From Brevibacterium sp. (GTDB lineage Bacteria > Actinomycetota > Actinomycetes > Actinomycetales > Brevibacteriaceae), in the NCBI RefSeq assembly GCF_031179145.1, contig NZ_JAPSIB010000016.1:50661-114660 (forward strand): DNA of 64,000 nucleotides. Direction: 5' to 3'. A model generated the notes under the pieces. It was not told where the DNA came from and did no database searches. It was given only the letters and a program-made list of their open reading frames with translations. A program made the position numbers and the translations under genes. Of this stretch, positions 60,641-64,000 are shown in pieces. Every line of letters starts with the position of its first letter. Positions within the stretch are counted from its first letter, which is position 1.

Positions 60641-61431
60641 TGAGCACGGACACCAATACCCCGGAGCCGGCCTCGAAGGTCGAACTGCCCGAGCATCTGG
60701 CCGGCGGCGAAGGCGAGATCCCGTCGTTCGACTGCACCATCCGGATCGCTCGGTTCGACCCGGAGGTCGACGAGGCGCCGCATTGGGAGGACTACCAGGT
60801 CACCATGTACGGCACCGACCGTGTTCTCGATGCTCTGCACAAGATCAAGTGGGAGATCGATGGCTCGCTGTCGTTCCGCCGCTCCTGTGCCCACGGCGTC
60901 TGCGGTTCGGACGCCATGCGCATCAACGGCCGCAATCGTCTGGCCTGCAAGACCCTGCTCAAGGACCTCGACACGAACAAGCCGATCACCGTCGAGGCGA
61001 TCAAGGGCCTGCCGCTGGAGAAGGACCTCATCGTCGACATGGAGCCCTTCTTCCAGTCCTACCGGGAGGTGATGCCGTTCCTCATCACCTCCGGCCATGA
61101 GCCGACCCGTGAGCGCCTGCAGTCCGCGGAGCAGCGCGAGATCTTCGACGACACCACGAAGTGCATCCTCTGTGCCTCGTGCACCTCGTCGTGCCCCGTG
61201 TTCTGGACCGACGGCCAGTACTTCGGCCCAGCCGCAATCGTCAACGCCCACCGATTCATCTTCGACTCGCGTGACGAAGGCGGCGACATGCGCCTGGAGA
61301 TCCTCAACGACAAGGAAGGCGTGTGGCGCTGCCGCACCACCTTCAACTGCACCGAGGCGTGCCCCCGTGGCATCGAGGTGACCAAGGCCATCGCCGAGGT
61401 GAAGCAGGCGATCCTGCAGCGCGCGTTCTGA
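60640..61431 (+). CDS. sdhB: succinate dehydrogenase iron-sulfur subunit
   Basis: 263 residues, start overlapping the sdhA stop by 1 bp. [2Fe-2S] ligands in FRRSCAHGVCGSDAM and RLACKT; [4Fe-4S] in CILCASCTSSCPVFW; the third cluster in FNCTEACPRGI. Transfers electrons from SdhA to quinone. Confidence 0.97.
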   Translation: MSTDTNTPEPASKVELPEHLAGGEGEIPSFDCTIRIARFDPEVDEAPHWEDYQVTMYGTDRVLDALHKIKWEIDGSLSFRRSCAHGVCGSDAMRINGRNRLACKTLLKDLDTNKPITVEAIKGLPLEKDLIVDMEPFFQSYREVMPFLITSGHEPTRERLQSAEQREIFDDTTKCILCASCTSSCPVFWTDGQYFGPAAIVNAHRFIFDSRDEGGDMRLEILNDKEGVWRCRTTFNCTEACPRGIEVTKAIAEVKQAILQRAF

Positions 61432-61466
61432 GCCCACTGGGTCCCACCGGGATCTGAGAATCGCCG

Positions 61467-61506
61467 AAGCGGCCGTGCACATCACGTGCACGGCCGCTTT
61501 CGCATT
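61467..61506 (+). terminator. terminator of sdhCDAB
   Basis: A perfect 14-bp stem (61467-61480 with 61486-61499, loop ATCAC) is followed by TCGCATTTCT, 35 bp after the sdhB stop. Confidence 0.9.
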
Positions 61507-61558
61507 TCTCATCTGTTCCTGAAAGCCCGACCCCGACGACCACCGTAAACTGACGCGC

Positions 61559-62773
61559 ATGCGTCGTTCCCTCCCCATCGCTCACTGGGCCCTCGGCTGT
61601 GCCCTCGTCGTTGTCCTCGTGCTCGCCCAGGCCCTCCTCTCCCCTACCGGAGTCCCGGCCGCCGCAGCGACACCGAAACAGGAGAAGATCTATCAGACCC
61701 CGGCCGACCTCGGCGACGGAGCGAAGCCGCCTGAGCCCGTCGCAGTGTCGTGGGCCGTGGGCGACCTGGACTCGGGCGAGCTTCATGTCAGCCATGACAT
61801 CGAGAAGAGGCACGCGCCCGCCTCGACGATCAAACTGCTGACCGCACTCGCCCTCGTCGAGGTGCTCGACGATCCGAAGCAGAAGGTGCGGGCGGAGTTC
61901 GAGGACATGGAGATCGACGGCACGAAGGTCGGGATCATGCAGCAGAACGACTACACCGTCGACGATCTCTTTCACGCGATGCTGATGTCGAGCGCCAACG
62001 ATGCGGCCAACGCCCTCGGCCGGGCCGCCGGTGGTCAGGAGCAGGCCGTCGCGCTGATGAATCGCAAAGCCGCCGAGCTCGGCATGACGAACACTCATGC
62101 GGCCAACACCTCGGGGCTCGACGATGTCAACCAGTACACGACGGTCGGCGACATGATGAAGCTCGCGCGGGCCGTGTGCGAGAACGACTACCTGATGAAG
62201 GTCGTCGGCACCGAGGTCTACGACTTCCCGGGAGGCACGAATCCCAGCACGAAGGAGAAGTTCAAGGGCTACCAGATCCAGAACCACACCAAGATCGTCG
62301 GTCGCGTCGACGGCGGTCTGGGCCTGAAGAACGGGTACACGACGACTGCCAAGGGCGCGTACATCGCCGTCGCCGAACGCAACGGCCGGCGCGTCGTCGC
62401 AGCACTCCTCGGCGCCGAGAACAGCTCGCGGCAGACCGCCGTCGACCTCCTCGACTGGGACTTCGCCCAGAGGGATCCGCAGGTCATCGGCACCGTGCCG
62501 CTCGAGGCGGAGGCGACGAAGACGACCGAGGCCGGTGGGGTTGCGGGGTCCGCCGGCTCCGCCGCGACCGATGGCTCCCGGGCGTCCGGGACCGATGCCG
62601 GCCTGGAACCGGCCGGAGAACCCGACGCGGACGGCAGCGAGAACTCCGCGCTGTCGGTGGGGATCGGACCGGAGAAGTATCTGCCACTCGGCCTGCTGGC
62701 GGCCGGGCTCGTGCTGCTGGGCGTCTCCCTGCTCATCTGGAGGCGAGTCAGGAAGAACCAGCACGCACGCTGA
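61559..62773 (+). CDS. D-alanyl-D-alanine carboxypeptidase (low-molecular-weight PBP) with altered KTG motif
   Basis: 404 residues. A signal peptide (~1-36) precedes the S11 serine peptidase domain: active-site SxxK in APASTIKLLT, SxN in MSSANDAAN, and the third motif in LGLKNGYTTTAKG reads KNG rather than KTG. A C-terminal Ala/Asp/Gly linker and one transmembrane helix (~380-396) with a basic tail anchor it outside. It trims the pentapeptide of peptidoglycan. TAAACT ends 7 nt before the ATG (leaderless). Confidence 0.88.
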   Translation: MRRSLPIAHWALGCALVVVLVLAQALLSPTGVPAAAATPKQEKIYQTPADLGDGAKPPEPVAVSWAVGDLDSGELHVSHDIEKRHAPASTIKLLTALALVEVLDDPKQKVRAEFEDMEIDGTKVGIMQQNDYTVDDLFHAMLMSSANDAANALGRAAGGQEQAVALMNRKAAELGMTNTHAANTSGLDDVNQYTTVGDMMKLARAVCENDYLMKVVGTEVYDFPGGTNPSTKEKFKGYQIQNHTKIVGRVDGGLGLKNGYTTTAKGAYIAVAERNGRRVVAALLGAENSSRQTAVDLLDWDFAQRDPQVIGTVPLEAEATKTTEAGGVAGSAGSAATDGSRASGTDAGLEPAGEPDADGSENSALSVGIGPEKYLPLGLLAAGLVLLGVSLLIWRRVRKNQHAR

Positions 62774-63145
62774 CATCTGCACGCGGCGCACCCTCGCGTT
62801 CTGCGGTCTCGGCTGACCAGAGCGCTTTGCATTTGACTATTCATCCTCCATGCCGTTAAGCTGATGTCTTGCCTTCGAAGGCGTCCGGCCTCATTGAACA
62901 CGCTGACCGTCCAACACGACGGATGACAGTTCAGCGGATTGTTCGTCTTGCAGATGATCGGCCACGGACTCGTGTCTCTTCGCCAAGGCAATCCCCCACC
63001 GTGGTGAATCAACCCATCCCGCGGTAACCCCAGTCGGTTCGCCGCCGACTTCGTCGGATGGCAACCGACTCGAACACGACAAGAATCGCGTGCGTTGATG
63101 CGCGCCATTCGCTGAAAGAGAACAAAGAGAGAAAGGAGGGACCCG
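62774..63145 (+). other. 372-bp region: promoter and long structured leader of the 55-residue protein
   Basis: No gene is seen. A good promoter, TTGACT (62833-62838) with TTAAGC (62856-62861) and 17-bp spacing, points rightward. The next start codon is at 63146, implying an untranslated leader of roughly 275 nt. Within it lies a nested hairpin: AGTCGGTT (63032-63039) with AACCGACT (63063-63070), enclosing CCGAC-TTC-GTCGG. No known riboswitch was recognised. Confidence 0.55.
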
Positions 63146-63313
63146 ATGACTCAGTTCCCCCAATGGGTGCAGCGTGCCGTCGAGCATGCAGGCCTCATCG
63201 ATCCCACGATCAGCCGACAAGAGTCGGGCGAAGTCACCATCTGTGACTCCACCGGCCGCACCGTGCTGTTCACAGGCTCATCGCTGCGAGAGACGACTCC
63301 ACTCGCCGCCTGA
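63146..63313 (+). CDS. 55-residue protein of unknown function
   Basis: A strong ribosome site (AAAGGAGG, 6 nt before the ATG) opens a 55-codon frame, beginning TQFPQWVQRAVEHAG and ending LRETTPLAA. It contains one Cys (VTICDSTG) and a short beta-like VLFTGSS. No homologue is recalled. The long structured leader and the terminal hairpin 75 bp downstream support an independent gene. Confidence 0.6.
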   Translation: MTQFPQWVQRAVEHAGLIDPTISRQESGEVTICDSTGRTVLFTGSSLRETTPLAA

Positions 63314-63387
63314 TCGCACCACCCGACGCGTCCGGCCACTGACGCACTGCTGGGTTTCATGCAGTGCTCGAAGCTGACGGTCTGACT

Positions 63388-63434
63388 GACGCCCGGCATT
63401 CCTCCAGGTTCGACCTGGAAGAATGCCGGGCGTC
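63388..63434. terminator. long two-step hairpin between convergent small genes
   Basis: A perfect outer stem of 14 bp (63388-63401 with 63421-63434) and an inner CCAGGT/ACCTGG stem. Neither strand has a following T-run. Its position between two convergent genes suggests a bidirectional terminator. Confidence 0.65.
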
Positions 63435-63529
63435 GTCGTGTACGGGGGCCGTGAGGCCGCGTCCGGGCAAGATGGGTTCGCCGGTCGGGTGCGACGGGCG
63501 ATCTCGCGTACGGTCGGTCGCGCCGAGGA

Positions 63530-63739
63530 TCAGATGATCTCGTCCTCCCCATCGTCGAGGTCGACTTCCAATGACTGATCGAGGACATCACCGGGGTCGG
63601 CCTCGACCATGGAGGTCGTCGGCACCTCCTCGACATCGTCGGCGTAGAGCGAGTCGTCCTCCGGATCGACCTCCAGCGACTGCTCGACCCTATCGTCGTC
63701 AGGCACTTCCACAGCGGGATCAAGGTGACGTGCGTTCAC
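63530..63739 (-). CDS. 69-residue acidic protein with internal repeat, unknown function
   Basis: A GTG start with GAGGAGG 6 nt upstream on the - strand. The product is rich in Asp/Glu, with the repeat VEQSLEVDPEDD (residues ~18-29) and LDQSLEVDLDDG (~53-64). No membrane segment or Cys. Probably soluble and very acidic. Family unknown. Confidence 0.6.
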   Translation of the reverse strand: MNARHLDPAVEVPDDDRVEQSLEVDPEDDSLYADDVEEVPTTSMVEADPGDVLDQSLEVDLDDGEDEII

Positions 63740-63910
63740 GATTTCCTCCTCGGCTGGTGGCGCAGATGTCCTTTTCCCTGCCGCGCCTCGCTTGCATCCT
63801 GTCGACGCACGGGCAGAGGACCGAACATTCGGGTACTCGTGATGCTAACCGGACTCGGCGACATGTCAAGGACTCGAGTTGACTCGTTGAAAACCTTCGC
63901 GAACCCCTGA

Positions 63911-63968
63911 TCGTTGCCTCACAGCACAACCTCCGGGAAGCTCGAGTCGTTGCCTCACAGCAAAACCT
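63911..63968. repeat. 22-bp direct repeat near the right edge
   Basis: TCGTTGCCTCACAGC with following AMAACCT occurs at 63911-63932 and 63947-63968 with one mismatch, period 36 bp. The last ~260 bp of the window contain no convincing gene. Confidence 0.75.
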
Positions 63969-64000
63969 TCGCCACCGGAGTGTCAGCACCACCTGGGCGC

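Noticed and set aside
63720..63992. 90-codon - strand frame with repeated Cys-Cys-Glu segments
   Set aside because: The repeats come from the direct DNA repeat at 63911-63968, and the 3' end overlaps the ribosome site of the 69-residue gene; no supporting signals.

Overview
The window is GC-rich chromosomal DNA from an actinobacterium, most likely a Brevibacterium-like member of the Micrococcales. This placement is an inference. It rests on GC-rich coding style, frequent GTG starts, many TANNNT -10 boxes placed 6-8 nt before the start codon (leaderless transcripts), a DtxR/IdeR-type iron box, an MT0933-like antitoxin homologue, a DUF3618 protein and the overall gene complement. No phage, insertion sequence, CRISPR array or plasmid feature was found. 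Most of the window is catabolic and housekeeping DNA with many small, locally regulated cassettes.

Region 1 (1-10.2 kb): an M20 amidohydrolase cut by the left edge, a small antitoxin-like protein, two DUF2207-like envelope proteins, a glutaminase with a C-terminal STAS-like domain, and a siderophore-interacting reductase behind an iron box. Then come an XRE-cupin / B3-B4 editing-domain / RhtA-like exporter operon and a TetR-rbsK operon divergent from an SRPBCC-DUF2867 gene. That last gene runs into tRNA-His.

Region 2 (10.4-18.4 kb): envelope proteins of unknown function, a DUF3618 / GroES-like pair, tRNA-Lys, and two adjacent paralogous membrane proteins.

Region 3 (18.5-28.6 kb): the most interesting locus. 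It carries two Nramp-fold transporters lacking the canonical metal-binding motifs, an Asp/Glu-racemase-family protein, a DUF1989 (urea-carboxylase-associated) protein, a FadR-type regulator, PxpA, a DUF1445 (D-glutamate cyclase-like) protein, a fused PxpB-PxpC, and a biotin carboxylase-BCCP fusion. Together PxpBC and the last protein supply every module of a urea-carboxylase-type enzyme, beside a 5-oxoprolinase.

Region 4 (28.7-47.4 kb): peroxiredoxin, tRNA-Leu, phosphoesterase, two parallel TetR / YtcJ-type amidohydrolase / permease cassettes, a histidine kinase - multicopper oxidase - response regulator cluster, an RsmC/RlmG-like methyltransferase, a universal stress protein, RtcB behind an unusual structured leader, a HAD phosphatase and threonine aldolase.

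Region 5 (47.6-64 kb): sucCD, MarR, a lipoprotein, an FAD monooxygenase, a nucleoside group (BMP lipoprotein, adenosine deaminase, small membrane protein), an M20 peptidase, mannose-1-phosphate guanylyltransferase, the sdhCDAB operon and a DD-carboxypeptidase. It ends with two short unknown proteins (55 and 69 aa) facing each other across a long hairpin.
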